From positions 1 to 64,000 of the forward strand of contig CBDBHI010000047.1 of NCBI GenBank assembly GCA_965205595.1: DNA of 64,000 nucleotides, written 5' to 3'. Below, one piece after another: positions 26,637 to 35,912 of this stretch; the stretch's first letter is position 1, and each line of letters opens with the position of its first letter. A program made the position numbers and the translations under genes. The notes below the pieces were generated by a model. The model saw only the letters and a list, made by a program, of their open reading frames with translations, did not search any database and was not told the origin of the DNA. Source of the DNA: CATQHP01 sp965205595 (GTDB lineage Bacteria; Acidobacteriota; Terriglobia; Bryobacterales; UBA6623).

Positions 26637-27478
26637 TTAGGAGGCGTCATCCGCGGCGCCCCCACTTTGGCGAGAGTTCCCACCCTGCCTTGCTATTTCC
26701 GCGTCCACCCATCCAAGGGCGACGGAAAACTCTTGCGCTACCTGCTTGACCACAGGGGCCAGCATCGCGGTGCGCTCGGTGCTGAGCCGGTTGGCCGGCC
26801 CGGCAATACTTATTGCAGCGTTTGCGGTGCCGGAATCATCGCGCACCGGCGCGCCGAGGCATTTGAGCCCCAACTCGTACTCTTCATCATCGATTGCAAA
26901 ACCCTGCTTGCAGACTTTCGCAAGTTCCCGATCAAGCTCTTTGCGAGTACGAATCGTCGCTGCCGTAAATACCTCTAGGCCCTGGGCCCGCACAATCTCA
27001 TCCAGTTGAGCTTTGGATAGAAACGCCAGCAGGCACTTACCCAACGACGAGCAATGCATCGGCGTTCGCTGACCCACCGTCGAGGGTGTCCTGAGCGTCC
27101 TTGTGCCCTCTACGGCCGCGAGGGATAAAACTCTCCCATTCTCGAGTGCGCCGACGTGGGCGGTTTCGCCCGAGATCTCGACCAAGCGCCGGAGAAACGG
27201 CTCTGCCTTCTCCACGAGACTTGGAAACGCCGTGACGCTCCGGCCGAGTTCAGAGAGTCGGTATCCCAGCCGGTATTTGCCCGTGCTGTCGCTCTGCGCG
27301 ACGTAGCGGTGCTGCCCGAGCACAGACAGCAGGCGGTGGACCGTGGTTTTTTGTAGTCCGACTCTGGTGGTGAGTTCGGAGACTCCGAGTTCAACTCCAC
27401 TAGCTTCTAGCGAATCGAGAATGCTAAATGCCCTGTCGAGTACTTGAATATGGTATGGCGTTGAAGCACCTGTCCCAT
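26637..27478 (-). CDS. IclR family transcriptional regulator, 5' end apparently shifted by one base
   Basis: The open frame shows a winged helix (IQVLDRAFSILDSLEASG, LTTRVGLQKTTVHRLLSVL) and the IclR effector domain (GKCLLAFLSKAQLDEIVRA, FAIDDEEYELGLKCLGAPV), about 275 residues in all. In this frame no ATG, GTG or TTG exists between the upstream TAG and the helix-turn-helix. An ATG at 27478-27476 lies one base out of frame; adding one base after it gives M-G-T-G-A-S-T-P-Y-H-I-Q. Initiation at the GTG at 27323 would lose the DNA-binding domain. Either a real frameshift, a rare start or a sequence error in GGG. Confidence 0.7.
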
Positions 27479-27509
27479 ATGACGGTATAACCCTGCCGGT
27501 ATGTGGGAC
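27472..27509. promoter_or_regulatory. Imperfect 15-8-15 palindrome, candidate IclR operator
   Basis: GTCCCATATGACGGT - 8 nt - GCCGGTATGTGGGAC, with 11 of 15 pairs matching across the arms. It overlaps the presumed start region of the IclR gene, a position expected for autoregulation. IclR proteins bind palindromes of about this size as dimers. Confidence 0.5.
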
Positions 27510-27540
27510 GTGCTAAGAGTACACCATTTTACGATGGCAC

Positions 27541-27567
27541 AACCGTATGAAACGGTTCCGAACGGTT
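27541..27567. promoter_or_regulatory. AACCGT/ACGGTT inverted and direct repeats
   Basis: AACCGT-5 nt-ACGGTT forms a short palindrome, and AACGGTT recurs exactly 10 bp later (27551 and 27561), one helical turn. This may be a second operator upstream of the IclR gene. No coding frame explains it. Confidence 0.35.
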
Positions 27568-27725
27568 ACCAGTTGACGTTTTGGCCTGTCGTTCGCAAGA
27601 ACCCGATAGGCGACGAAAACAGCCGCCGGCTGATTCCGACCTCGGGTCTTGCGGGTGTCATCTTGACGGCGCCTGCCGCATCCATCAGCCGGCCGGTCAC
27701 TGAATCGGCACTATTAACGGGTATC

Positions 27726-28556
27726 CTATTTAGCCAGCGCACTTTGGATCGCTGCTACCGTTCGGTCGGCCCGGTAGTTAATTACCATTTTTCCGATTCT
27801 TTGCCCCTCGGGCGCCACTAGGCTGACGCCATTGATTGACATTTTTCCCTTTGCCATACGCTCTTGGGTGCGCACGCTGTTGGGGTCGACCACCAACATC
27901 TGCGAGGAAATGCCCGCGTCGTCATGAAAGCCCTCGTCGGTCTGCTTGATGCCTTTCGATTCCAAAAAGCGCTTCACGTCTGGGTAGTCGTAGTATTCGG
28001 CCACGTAGTGAATCGTCGCGCTGTCCGCGGGCCACTTTTTCGACAGCCGTTCCGCGACAGCTTTCATGCCGGCCACGTTTCCTCCGCTGTCGGAGAGAAA
28101 GATCACGTGACGGAAACCGTGCGCGCGTAGACTTTCGGCGATGTCGGTCAGTAGCGACTGAAACGTGTACTCCCGAACCGAAATCGTTCCCGGATAGAGC
28201 ATGTGCCCGGTCGGTGGGTCGATATCGCCCTCTGGAACGAAAGGTACGATCGGCGCCACCAGAGCATCGCCCAGCTTGCGCGCGATCGACTCGGTTGTGC
28301 CCCGCAGGATGTAGTTGTGCTTGCCCAGCGCAAGGTACGGTCCGTTCTGCTCAATGCCGCCGGTCGCGACGAGAACGGTCTTCTTGCCAGCGCGCATGGC
28401 ATCACGAACTTCCAGCCAGGTCAACTCTTCGAGGAACACAGAGTCGCGGGCGTCGATCGGCCGCGGCATGTCCGGGTCCGGCCGCATGGGACTTGGTTTC
28501 TGGCCAAAAGCGATTGCGGAGAGGAGAATAAAGGCGAATACGGATCTTGAGATCAT
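27726..28556 (-). CDS. Creatininase family protein, exported
   Basis: 276 residues from the ATG at 28556, starting a signal peptide (MISRSVFAFILLSAIAFGQ). The creatininase fold is shown by FLEELTWLEVRDAM, GGIEQNGPYLALGKHNYI and VIFLSDSGGNVAGM. In classical creatinine amidohydrolases the metal ligands lie in EQHG and GHGGN; here these are EQNG and SDSGGN, so a metal ligand His is replaced in each. A changed or lost amidohydrolase activity is likely. Substrate unknown. Confidence 0.78.
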   Translation of the reverse strand: MISRSVFAFILLSAIAFGQKPSPMRPDPDMPRPIDARDSVFLEELTWLEVRDAMRAGKKTVLVATGGIEQNGPYLALGKHNYILRGTTESIARKLGDALVAPIVPFVPEGDIDPPTGHMLYPGTISVREYTFQSLLTDIAESLRAHGFRHVIFLSDSGGNVAGMKAVAERLSKKWPADSATIHYVAEYYDYPDVKRFLESKGIKQTDEGFHDDAGISSQMLVVDPNSVRTQERMAKGKMSINGVSLVAPEGQRIGKMVINYRADRTVAAIQSALAK

Positions 28557-28655
28557 GGCGGCTTTATTGTGGCACAAGCGTGTGGGTACCGGATCTGAGC
28601 GCTACCTTTAATCGCATCCTAGGGGAACCCAGGTCATTGCTATGCGCAGCACCCG

Positions 28656-30056
28656 TCAGTACAGCTCGTACTTGACACGCTTGCGCTCCGGGGCGACGTA
28701 GGGGGAGACCAGGCTCTCGTTGCCGTCTCGATCGATCGCCTTCACTCCGAACGCCCACTCGTCGATCGACATCCCGCGAAAGCGATGCTCACCTTGTAGG
28801 CCGACGAACACCTCTTTCTCCCAGTAAGGCGACGTTGTCTTGCGCATCACAAGGGCGTATCCGGCGATGTCGGGGGCTGGAAGACTACAATCCCAGGCAA
28901 GCACGGCATCGTAGCGGGATGGGCCGCGAGAAATCATGGGCTGGCCGGACGGCAGCGTGTTAACCGGGCTTGCCGGCGCTAGGGCTAGCGACGCCAATCC
29001 AGAGGCGTTGAGCCTAGTGACTCGCGTTGTGTACTCGATCGAAGCGTTGCTGACCAAATCGGTCGGAGTGTGCTGATGGGAGTAGTGCTCCATCGGCGTG
29101 GTGAAGCGCACGCCGGCGTGGCCTTGCTGGTTGAACGAGGTATGATCCCCGCCCCGGCCGAAACGGTCGTGTCGAAAGATCAAGTCCGCCTTGAACGAAG
29201 GCAGATAGCGCTGGCCCATTCGACGGATGTAGCGCGCCAATTGACGCGACATCGAATCCTCCGGCCCCTCCGAAAACACTCGCACCTGATCGCCACCTCT
29301 GCGCCCGTCGCCGGCAGTGTCGCTGCCGATGATGTCGTTGTTGAAGACGGCTTCGATGGTGCGTTTATCCTCGCGCGCCCGCGCGGCGTAGAGGCTACTG
29401 CCTACGAGTCCCTGTTCTTCGCCGGCAAATGCTACGAAGACGACTGACTTGTCGAACTCGTATCGACTCATCACTCGAGCAAGTTCCATGACAGAGGCCG
29501 TTCCGCTACCGTCGTCGACCACGCCGGGCGCGTCGGCGGCCGCGATTTTCTCACTGTCGTTTTCTCGATTCTTCGAGAAGGGCATGGCCCCGGTTGCATC
29601 CTCCTTCAGCAGGTTCAATGAGTCGTAGTGAGCGGAGACGACGACATAACGATTGGGATGGATCTTCCCGGGCAGCACGCCGACAACGTTTACGATCTCG
29701 ACGTTGGTCTGGAGCCGGCCCTTTTTCTTGACGTGATAGGAGTCGTAGCGGACTTGTAGACGCGGACTGTAGCTGCTCATCTGCTCGTAGATCCAGCGTC
29801 GCGCCGCGCCGATTCCTCGAGTCGGGTGGCGGGTATCAGAAAACGTATGGCGGGTCGCAAAAGACTCGAGCTTCTCGAGAATCCGCGAGATACTATCGGA
29901 AGACACTGCGTCTATGACGCTCTGCACGACTTCATTCGTCTTTGGGGGAGTGGCGGCAAGACAGACGCTCGCCGCTACTACGACAGTAGTGAGCAGACGC
30001 ACCACGGAAACGGTAGGATAGCGCGGGTCACGATATGGGGCAAAGGCAAGCGCCAT
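28656..30056 (-). CDS. M28 family zinc aminopeptidase, exported
   Basis: 466 residues. The two-zinc site is complete: SAHYDS (His, Asp), GVVDDGSG (bridging Asp), AGEEQGL (catalytic Glu and ligand Glu), NNDIIGSD (Asp) and HQHTPTD (His). The C-terminal 100 residues form a fibronectin-like beta domain (AVLAWDCSLPAPDIAGYALV). A hydrophobic signal (VVRLLTTVVVAASVCLAA) begins about 18 residues in, so the real start may be an internal GTG. Acts outside the cytoplasmic membrane on peptides. Confidence 0.88.
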   Translation of the reverse strand: MALAFAPYRDPRYPTVSVVRLLTTVVVAASVCLAATPPKTNEVVQSVIDAVSSDSISRILEKLESFATRHTFSDTRHPTRGIGAARRWIYEQMSSYSPRLQVRYDSYHVKKKGRLQTNVEIVNVVGVLPGKIHPNRYVVVSAHYDSLNLLKEDATGAMPFSKNRENDSEKIAAADAPGVVDDGSGTASVMELARVMSRYEFDKSVVFVAFAGEEQGLVGSSLYAARAREDKRTIEAVFNNDIIGSDTAGDGRRGGDQVRVFSEGPEDSMSRQLARYIRRMGQRYLPSFKADLIFRHDRFGRGGDHTSFNQQGHAGVRFTTPMEHYSHQHTPTDLVSNASIEYTTRVTRLNASGLASLALAPASPVNTLPSGQPMISRGPSRYDAVLAWDCSLPAPDIAGYALVMRKTTSPYWEKEVFVGLQGEHRFRGMSIDEWAFGVKAIDRDGNESLVSPYVAPERKRVKYELY

Positions 30057-30164
30057 GTCGTGCGGTCCGCCGACTAGCCCGCATGATTGGAGCGAAGTAT
30101 TGATCGCGGAGCAAGATACTTGGTCGGTCGCATCAGGCCTCTCCCGGACGTTGACCGCAACGGG

Positions 30165-31541
30165 CTAGACAAGATCGGGCAATGTGTACGGCTCGCGGTA
30201 TTCACGAGTCAGGTAGCCATTGGCCTCATCATCCCCAGGGAACGTCTCTGTGTCGGGATCGAATATCAACTTGCGCCCGGTGCGATACGAGATATTCGCG
30301 AGGTGTGCCAGGGCCGTCGATAGATGCCCTTCTTCGATCTCACAGTGCAAGTGCTCGCGGTTGCGCGAGCGTAGCGCCTCGATGAAGTTCACAAAGGGCT
30401 CGCCGCGGTCACCGTCGGGAGCAACAATCTCGGGCCCGTCGCTATACTCGCGCGATGGGAAGCTGGCGTTGGCCGCCGTCTCGTCGACGCCGACGTCGCT
30501 GGTCTTGTCGCGCGGCGTAAATTTCCCCCGCATTGCCTTCCAGCCGCCCGACGAAGAGACGTAGCCCTGATCGGTGTACAGCACGTCAACTGAACTGCGC
30601 TCGCCATCGAACGGCGGACTGTAGAGGTTGGTCAATTCGACCTCCATGATCGTCCCGTCGGCATACTCGAAACCGGCGTTCTGCACGTTCGGCGTTTCTT
30701 GGTCGGAGTCCCACACATAGACGCCGCCATATGATTGAATCTTTACGGGGTGGGCCTGCTGCCCTGCCCCCCATCGCAACACGTCGAGACTGTGAACGCC
30801 GGTGTTGCCGATGTCGGTTGTCGAGGTGTCCCAGAAGAAGTGCCAGCCGTAGTGAAAGCGGCTGGGGCTAAACGCTCGGTACTTCGCGGGTCCGAGGAAG
30901 AGGTCCCAGTGAACGCCTTGCGGAATCGACGTCTCTCGCTCGCGCCCAACAGACGCGCGCCCCTTGTAGATCGCGGTCTTGCTGCGGTAGACGCTGCCGA
31001 ACTGACCGGACCGAACGAATTCCATTGCGGCGCGGGTCTTGGGCGAACTGCGGCGGTTCAGGCCGACCTGCACGAGGCGATCGTGCTTGCGCGCGGCTTC
31101 GACCATGCGGCGGCCTTCAACGATGGTGTACGAACACGGTTTCTCGCAATAGACGTCTTTGCCCGCCTGGCAGGCCCAGATGGTGTGGAGGGCGTGCCAG
31201 TGGTCGGGAGTCGCGACGGTAATGGCGTCGACTTGCGGGTCTTCGAGTACCTTGCGTAAGTCGTGGTGCGTCTTCGGTTTGTAGCCGTGCTTGGCTTCGA
31301 TCTTCGCAACAGACTCGGGGAAGAGGCGTTCGTCGATGTCGCATAGATACGCGATGCGCACACCGGGGATCTTTCCGAACTGCTCAATATGTGTCTGGCC
31401 GCGCCCGTGGATGCCGACGATCGCTAGATTGATGCGGTTGTTGGCTGAATCTTGGGCTACCGCTTGGGGCCGGGGCGCGGCGGCAATGCCGGCACCGAGA
31501 GCTGCCTTGGCCAGGAATTTTCTGCGAGTGGTTTCGGACAT
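30165..31541 (-). CDS. Gfo/Idh/MocA family oxidoreductase, Tat-exported
   Basis: 458 residues with a twin-arginine signal (TTRRKFLAKAALGAGIAAAP) and GGAGGCAAC ahead of the ATG. The Rossmann domain starts INLAIVGIHGRGQTHIEQF; the catalytic region has YCEKPCSYTIVEGRRMVEA (the EKP motif). The C-terminal domain binds sugar derivatives. Members with Tat signals are typical of Planctomycetes and Acidobacteria and probably act on glycosides in the periplasm. Divergent from the sulfatase at 31720. Confidence 0.9.
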   Translation of the reverse strand: MSETTRRKFLAKAALGAGIAAAPRPQAVAQDSANNRINLAIVGIHGRGQTHIEQFGKIPGVRIAYLCDIDERLFPESVAKIEAKHGYKPKTHHDLRKVLEDPQVDAITVATPDHWHALHTIWACQAGKDVYCEKPCSYTIVEGRRMVEAARKHDRLVQVGLNRRSSPKTRAAMEFVRSGQFGSVYRSKTAIYKGRASVGRERETSIPQGVHWDLFLGPAKYRAFSPSRFHYGWHFFWDTSTTDIGNTGVHSLDVLRWGAGQQAHPVKIQSYGGVYVWDSDQETPNVQNAGFEYADGTIMEVELTNLYSPPFDGERSSVDVLYTDQGYVSSSGGWKAMRGKFTPRDKTSDVGVDETAANASFPSREYSDGPEIVAPDGDRGEPFVNFIEALRSRNREHLHCEIEEGHLSTALAHLANISYRTGRKLIFDPDTETFPGDDEANGYLTREYREPYTLPDLV

Positions 31542-31602
31542 GTTGCCTCCGGTCCGAATTGTACACAGCTTGAAGAAAGGCCTTGGCCTTCGGAGAAGTA
31601 GC

Positions 31603-31618
31603 CCGCATTCCTCAGCAC
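31603..31618 (+). repeat. Dispersed 16-mer, diverged copy 3
   Basis: CCGCATTCCTCAGCAC, 14 of 16 identical to copies 1 and 2, in the divergent region between the Gfo/Idh/MocA and sulfatase genes. Confidence 0.4.
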
Positions 31619-31719
31619 GTGGTTAGAGATGCGGCTGGGGTGCGGGCGGTTCTCGTCGACGCGGATATGATTTGTGCGACAGCGCAGGATTCGTCTGGTA
31701 GCATGCCACCAGACGAATA

Positions 31720-33129
31720 ATGAAACATCGCTTCCTCCAGATATTCTCCCTGGCGCTGCCGGCCTTTTTGCTGTTTTCATGCGGTGGCGGAAACTTAGCT
31801 TCGAGCGACGAGTCGCGGCCACCCAACATCGTGTTTATCATGGCCGACGATTTGGGCTACGGCCAGGTTGGCGCCTACGGACAGGAACACATTCGCACAC
31901 CCAACATCGATCGGCTCGCGGCGGAAGGCATGCGCTTCACCGACGCCTATGCCGGGGCGACCGTCTGCGCGCCTTCACGATCGGTACTCATGTCCGGCCT
32001 GCACGGCGGACACGCTCCTGTTCGAGCGAACGGCGGCGGTAATCCGATTCAAGCGGGCGATACGACGGTGGCGAATGTGTTGAAACAAGCCGGCTACCGC
32101 ACAGGCGCATTCGGCAAATGGGGACTGGGCAACATCGATACACCCGGCGTACCCTGGGAGCATGGGTTCGACTATTTCTTTGGCTATCTACACCAGGTTC
32201 ATGCGCATTTTTACTATCCCGAGTATCTCTGGGAGAACGATCGCAAGTACGCCCTAGCGGGCAACGCCGATGGCAAACGCGTCGAGTACACCCACGACGT
32301 GATTGCTGAGAAGGCGCTCGAGTTCGTTCGTCAAAACGCGGCCGAGCCATTTTTTCTGTACGTACCATTTACGATTCCGCATCTTGAGTACCTGGTTCCC
32401 GAGGACTCAATCGCCGAGTACCGCGGTAGATTCAAAGAGATCGAACTGCGGGCCGGACATTACGCCTATACCGCGGAACCGTTCGCCTCGCTGGCCGGCA
32501 TGATCACGCGTATGGATCGCGACATCGGCAGGTTGCTCGCCTTGATCTCCGAACTGGGGTTGGACGACGACACGATTGTCTTCTTCACCAGCGACAACGG
32601 CGGCCTTGAGCGAGGACGCGGTGGGGGTGCTGATTTCGATGTGTTTCGGTGCAACGCGCCTCTTCGTGGAGGAAAGCGAGATCTCTACGAGGGCGGCATC
32701 CGGGTTCCGTTTATTGTGCGCTGGCCGGGACGCATCGAGGCCGGATCGACGAGCTCATTGCCAACTTCTTTCCAGGATTTCTTTCCCACTGCCGCCGAGT
32801 TGGCAGCGGCGGACGTACCCGCGGGGCTCGACGGGACATCGATCGTCCCCACGCTCATGGGGGAGCAGCAGGCGTCGCCGGAGTTTCTCTATTGGGAGCA
32901 TTTCGGCGCGAACCAAGATCATGTCTTCCAAGCGGTGCGAATGGGTCGTTGGAAGGCAATTCGAGACGGCAAAGACGAACCGCTAGAGCTCTACGATCTC
33001 GACCATGACATTGGCGAGACGGCGGACGTGTCCGCGGCGAATCCAGAGATAATCGCGAAGATCGAGAACTATTTGGCCAGCGCGCGAACGGAGCCCCGCG
33101 AGCACTTCAACAAAGGCTGGGACCCGTAA
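31720..33129 (+). CDS. Sulfatase (arylsulfatase type), lipoprotein
   Basis: 469 residues with a lipoprotein signal ending LLFSCGGGN. NIVFIMADDLGYGQVGAYG supplies the metal-binding DD; the formylglycine motif CAPSRSVLMSGLHGG contains CxPSR; later FTSDNGGLERG gives the second metal Asp/Asn. It removes sulfate esters in the periplasm or at the cell surface and needs an FGE or anSME maturase, not seen in this window. The neighbouring Gfo/Idh/MocA gene suggests sulfated glycan use. Confidence 0.92.
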   Translation: MKHRFLQIFSLALPAFLLFSCGGGNLASSDESRPPNIVFIMADDLGYGQVGAYGQEHIRTPNIDRLAAEGMRFTDAYAGATVCAPSRSVLMSGLHGGHAPVRANGGGNPIQAGDTTVANVLKQAGYRTGAFGKWGLGNIDTPGVPWEHGFDYFFGYLHQVHAHFYYPEYLWENDRKYALAGNADGKRVEYTHDVIAEKALEFVRQNAAEPFFLYVPFTIPHLEYLVPEDSIAEYRGRFKEIELRAGHYAYTAEPFASLAGMITRMDRDIGRLLALISELGLDDDTIVFFTSDNGGLERGRGGGADFDVFRCNAPLRGGKRDLYEGGIRVPFIVRWPGRIEAGSTSSLPTSFQDFFPTAAELAAADVPAGLDGTSIVPTLMGEQQASPEFLYWEHFGANQDHVFQAVRMGRWKAIRDGKDEPLELYDLDHDIGETADVSAANPEIIAKIENYLASARTEPREHFNKGWDP

Positions 33130-33133
33130 GGCA

Positions 33134-33156
33134 CTCAGTGCCCGAATGGGACTGAG
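33134..33156 (+). terminator. Hairpin just after the sulfatase gene
   Basis: CTCAGT-g-CCC-gaat-GGG-ACTGAG: 9 paired bases with one bulge, 4 bp after the stop codon. There is no strong T-run after it, so a weak or Rho-assisted terminator. Confidence 0.4.
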
Positions 33157-33374
33157 CGAGGAAAATGTTCGCATTGTTTCAAATACAATCCTGAACCCTA
33201 AGCCGCTCTGCTCTGCTTCCTGTCAGTCTCGGGCGGCGGCGCCGTTGACGGTCTAAGTACAAGTGGCCCCTGAGGGCGGTACAATCTCGGCATTGTGATT
33301 GGCGAATCGATCGGAACTCTTCACATTCACGCGGAAATTCAGAAATCGCTATCAGTTATTTCACGCGTGTCTGA

Positions 33375-35054
33375 TTGGCAAGAATCGGGATCACATTGAG
33401 GGTCGCAATCTACCTCGCTGTGGCGTTGGCGGTCCTGTATAGCCCGTCAACGTTAAGTGCCCAGGGCGCCGCGGCCAACTGGCCGACCTATGGTGGCGAC
33501 TATAGTGCCTGGCGGTACAGCAAGCTCGACCAGATCAACGCCGCCAACGTCAAGGAGATGGTGCCGATCTGGGCGTTCCAAACCGGCGATTATCAGAGCG
33601 GGTTGCAATCGACTCCGATCGTCATCGACGGGGTAATGTATGTCTCGACTGGGAGCAATCAAATCTACGCTCTTGACGCGGCGTCCGGTGAAGTGATTTG
33701 GAGATTTCGATACGACGCGACCGGTCCCACAGACGTCGGATATGCCCCTCAGAACCGGGGACTTGCCTTTGGGCACGGACTGGTCTATATGGGGACGCTC
33801 GACAATAGCGTCGTCGCGGTCGATAGTCGAACCGGAAAAGAGGTTTGGCGTGTCAGGGTACAAGACCCGGCGCAGTGCGGCTGCAATATCAGTGCCGCCC
33901 CGCTCTTGGTCAAAGAGCTCGTTGTAGTTGGCGGCACAGGCGGAGACTCCGCGAACCGCGGGAGCTTGACAGCGTTTGACGCTAGGACAGGGCGTTTCGC
34001 CTGGCGCTTCTACGTAACGCCTGGCCCAGGCGAGCCGGGCAATGAGACGTGGCCAGGAGAATCGTGGAAGTTCGGCGGCGGTGCGCCGTGGATGACCGGC
34101 TCGTACGACCCGGGGCTTGACCTCATTTTCTGGGGCACCGGAAATGCCGCTCCCGACCTTGACGGCGCGGCTCGAGAGGGCGACAACCTCTACACCGCCA
34201 GCATCGTCGCCCTAGATGCCGATACAGGTAAATTGCGATGGCACTACCAGGAGGTGCCGCACGACGTTTGGGATTACGACTCGGCGTACGAGACCATCCT
34301 TGTCGATCTGCCCGTCCGTGGAAAAATGCGCAATCTGCTCGTGCACCCAAACAAAACCGGGTACGTTTGGGTGCTCGACCGCACAAACGGAGAGTACATC
34401 GGAACTTGGCCAATGGTCGAAGACATCACCTGGGTCGAGGGAATTACCGAGGACGGAAAGCTGGTTGGCCGGAACGAACCAACGCCGGGTACAGCGACGA
34501 TGATTTGTCCGAGCGTGGCGGGCGCTAAGAGCTGGAATCAGGCGGCATTCTCTCCCGATTCAGGGCTCTTGTATGTGCCGTTGCTGCGATTCTGTAACGA
34601 CCTGTATGTCCGTCAGCAGGAGGCGCGGCAGGGTAAATCATACTCAGGCGGATACTGGAAGTTTATGCCCGCGCCAGGCCGTGAGTTCCCGTCCGGCGTC
34701 GCTGCGTTCGACCCGGTCAGCGGGGAGAAGAAGTGGGAATACAGCTATCGATACATCATCGCGGCATCTGTTTTGGCTACGGCCGGCGGCGTTGTTTTCT
34801 GTGGTGACACGGAGGGCCAATTCTTTGCCCTCGATGCGAACACGGGAGAGAAACTGTGGTCATTCCCCACGGGGTCGGGCCATCGCGGCTCGTCGGTTTC
34901 GTATGCGGTTGACGGTCGACAGTACGTCGCGACTCCCAGCGGCTGGGGGTCAATCCTCACCTGGATGAGGGGAATGTTTCCCGAGCTGCGGAAGCTACCG
35001 GCTACGGGCGGCACGCTCTTCGTCTTCGCTTTGCCTGAACGGAACGAACGATGA
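33375..35054 (+). CDS. PQQ-dependent dehydrogenase (quinoprotein)
   Basis: 559 residues from a TTG at 33375 (alternative TTG at 33396); signal peptide VALAVLYSPSTLSAQG. Propeller blades with tryptophan docking motifs are visible: IYALDAASGEVIWRF, VVAVDSRTGKEVWRV, IVALDADTGKLRWHYQ, FFALDANTGEKLWSF. The segment PWMTGSYDPGLDLIFWGTGN matches the active-site region of membrane-type alcohol/glucose dehydrogenases. The usual vicinal Cys-Cys is replaced by QCGCN. A periplasmic oxidase of alcohols or sugars that would pass electrons to the cytochrome encoded next. Ends in a 4-bp overlap with that gene. Confidence 0.88.
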   Translation: MARIGITLRVAIYLAVALAVLYSPSTLSAQGAAANWPTYGGDYSAWRYSKLDQINAANVKEMVPIWAFQTGDYQSGLQSTPIVIDGVMYVSTGSNQIYALDAASGEVIWRFRYDATGPTDVGYAPQNRGLAFGHGLVYMGTLDNSVVAVDSRTGKEVWRVRVQDPAQCGCNISAAPLLVKELVVVGGTGGDSANRGSLTAFDARTGRFAWRFYVTPGPGEPGNETWPGESWKFGGGAPWMTGSYDPGLDLIFWGTGNAAPDLDGAAREGDNLYTASIVALDADTGKLRWHYQEVPHDVWDYDSAYETILVDLPVRGKMRNLLVHPNKTGYVWVLDRTNGEYIGTWPMVEDITWVEGITEDGKLVGRNEPTPGTATMICPSVAGAKSWNQAAFSPDSGLLYVPLLRFCNDLYVRQQEARQGKSYSGGYWKFMPAPGREFPSGVAAFDPVSGEKKWEYSYRYIIAASVLATAGGVVFCGDTEGQFFALDANTGEKLWSFPTGSGHRGSSVSYAVDGRQYVATPSGWGSILTWMRGMFPELRKLPATGGTLFVFALPERNER

Positions 35055-35821
35055 AACGCCGATGCCAGTTGCCGCTGGGTCGATACCTGTCGGTAGTGGG
35101 CTTGTTGACTGTGTGCGCGACTCCGATATACGCTCAGGCCGACGTGGGCTACGGTCGGCAAGTATACGCGAAGACCTGTGCCAATCAGAATTGTCATGGA
35201 GCCGCCGGGACGGCCGGGGTAGCGCCGGCGATTGCCGGAAGGGGGTTGCCCCTTGATCGGTTAACGCAAATTCTCCGGCAGGGTGTGCCGAACACCAGCA
35301 TGCCCGGTTGGGAAACGACTCTGACGCTTGAAGATTTTCAGGCTGTGCTTAGTTACGCTCTGAGTATCCAGCAGGTCGCGGCGGCACGCCGAGAGGAATC
35401 GTTAGATCCGAAGCGGCCATGGCTCGGACACAAAGGACGAGAGCTGTTCTTTGACTCCAATCGCATAACGCCATGCGGGTCGTGCCACTCGTTCGACGGT
35501 CTTGGCCTGGCCGTCGCGCCCAAGTTCGAAGCCATTCCAACGATGTCTGCCGGCGAGCTACGAAAACTGAGCTCGGAGAAAGTTGTGACTCTACGTTACG
35601 GACCCGACGAGGCTTTCCACGCAATCGCAACGTCCGCCAGATCGGGCACCTCGCGATGGTACGACCTAAGCGCCGAACTCCCCGTTCTAAGAACCTTCGA
35701 CGATGGCGAGATCTTGGTCGACGCAACGGACTCGTGGTCCCATGATCGCTGGCTCGTAGAGTACAACGACGCGGAGCTGGATACAGTTCTCGATTTTCTA
35801 AAACAGGCTCTTGCCGAGTAG
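35051..35821 (+). CDS. Di-heme cytochrome c with an unusual CX4CH site
   Basis: 256 residues with a signal peptide (LLTVCATPIYAQ). The first heme site reads CANQNCHG, i.e. CX4CH, with MPGW as a possible Met ligand; the second is CGSCHS, a normal CX2CH. It starts with ATGA overlap to the PQQ dehydrogenase and is the probable electron acceptor of that enzyme. CX4CH sites are known but rare. The C-terminal 100 residues have no recognised domain. Confidence 0.85.
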   Translation: MKRRCQLPLGRYLSVVGLLTVCATPIYAQADVGYGRQVYAKTCANQNCHGAAGTAGVAPAIAGRGLPLDRLTQILRQGVPNTSMPGWETTLTLEDFQAVLSYALSIQQVAAARREESLDPKRPWLGHKGRELFFDSNRITPCGSCHSFDGLGLAVAPKFEAIPTMSAGELRKLSSEKVVTLRYGPDEAFHAIATSARSGTSRWYDLSAELPVLRTFDDGEILVDATDSWSHDRWLVEYNDAELDTVLDFLKQALAE

Positions 35822-35912
35822 CTCGCGCCCAACGATTGATCTACGAAAGTCGCGGCGAATGACAAGTGATCTGAATCGGAACGGCGCTGAGTGCCACATT
35901 AACCAGCAGCGT

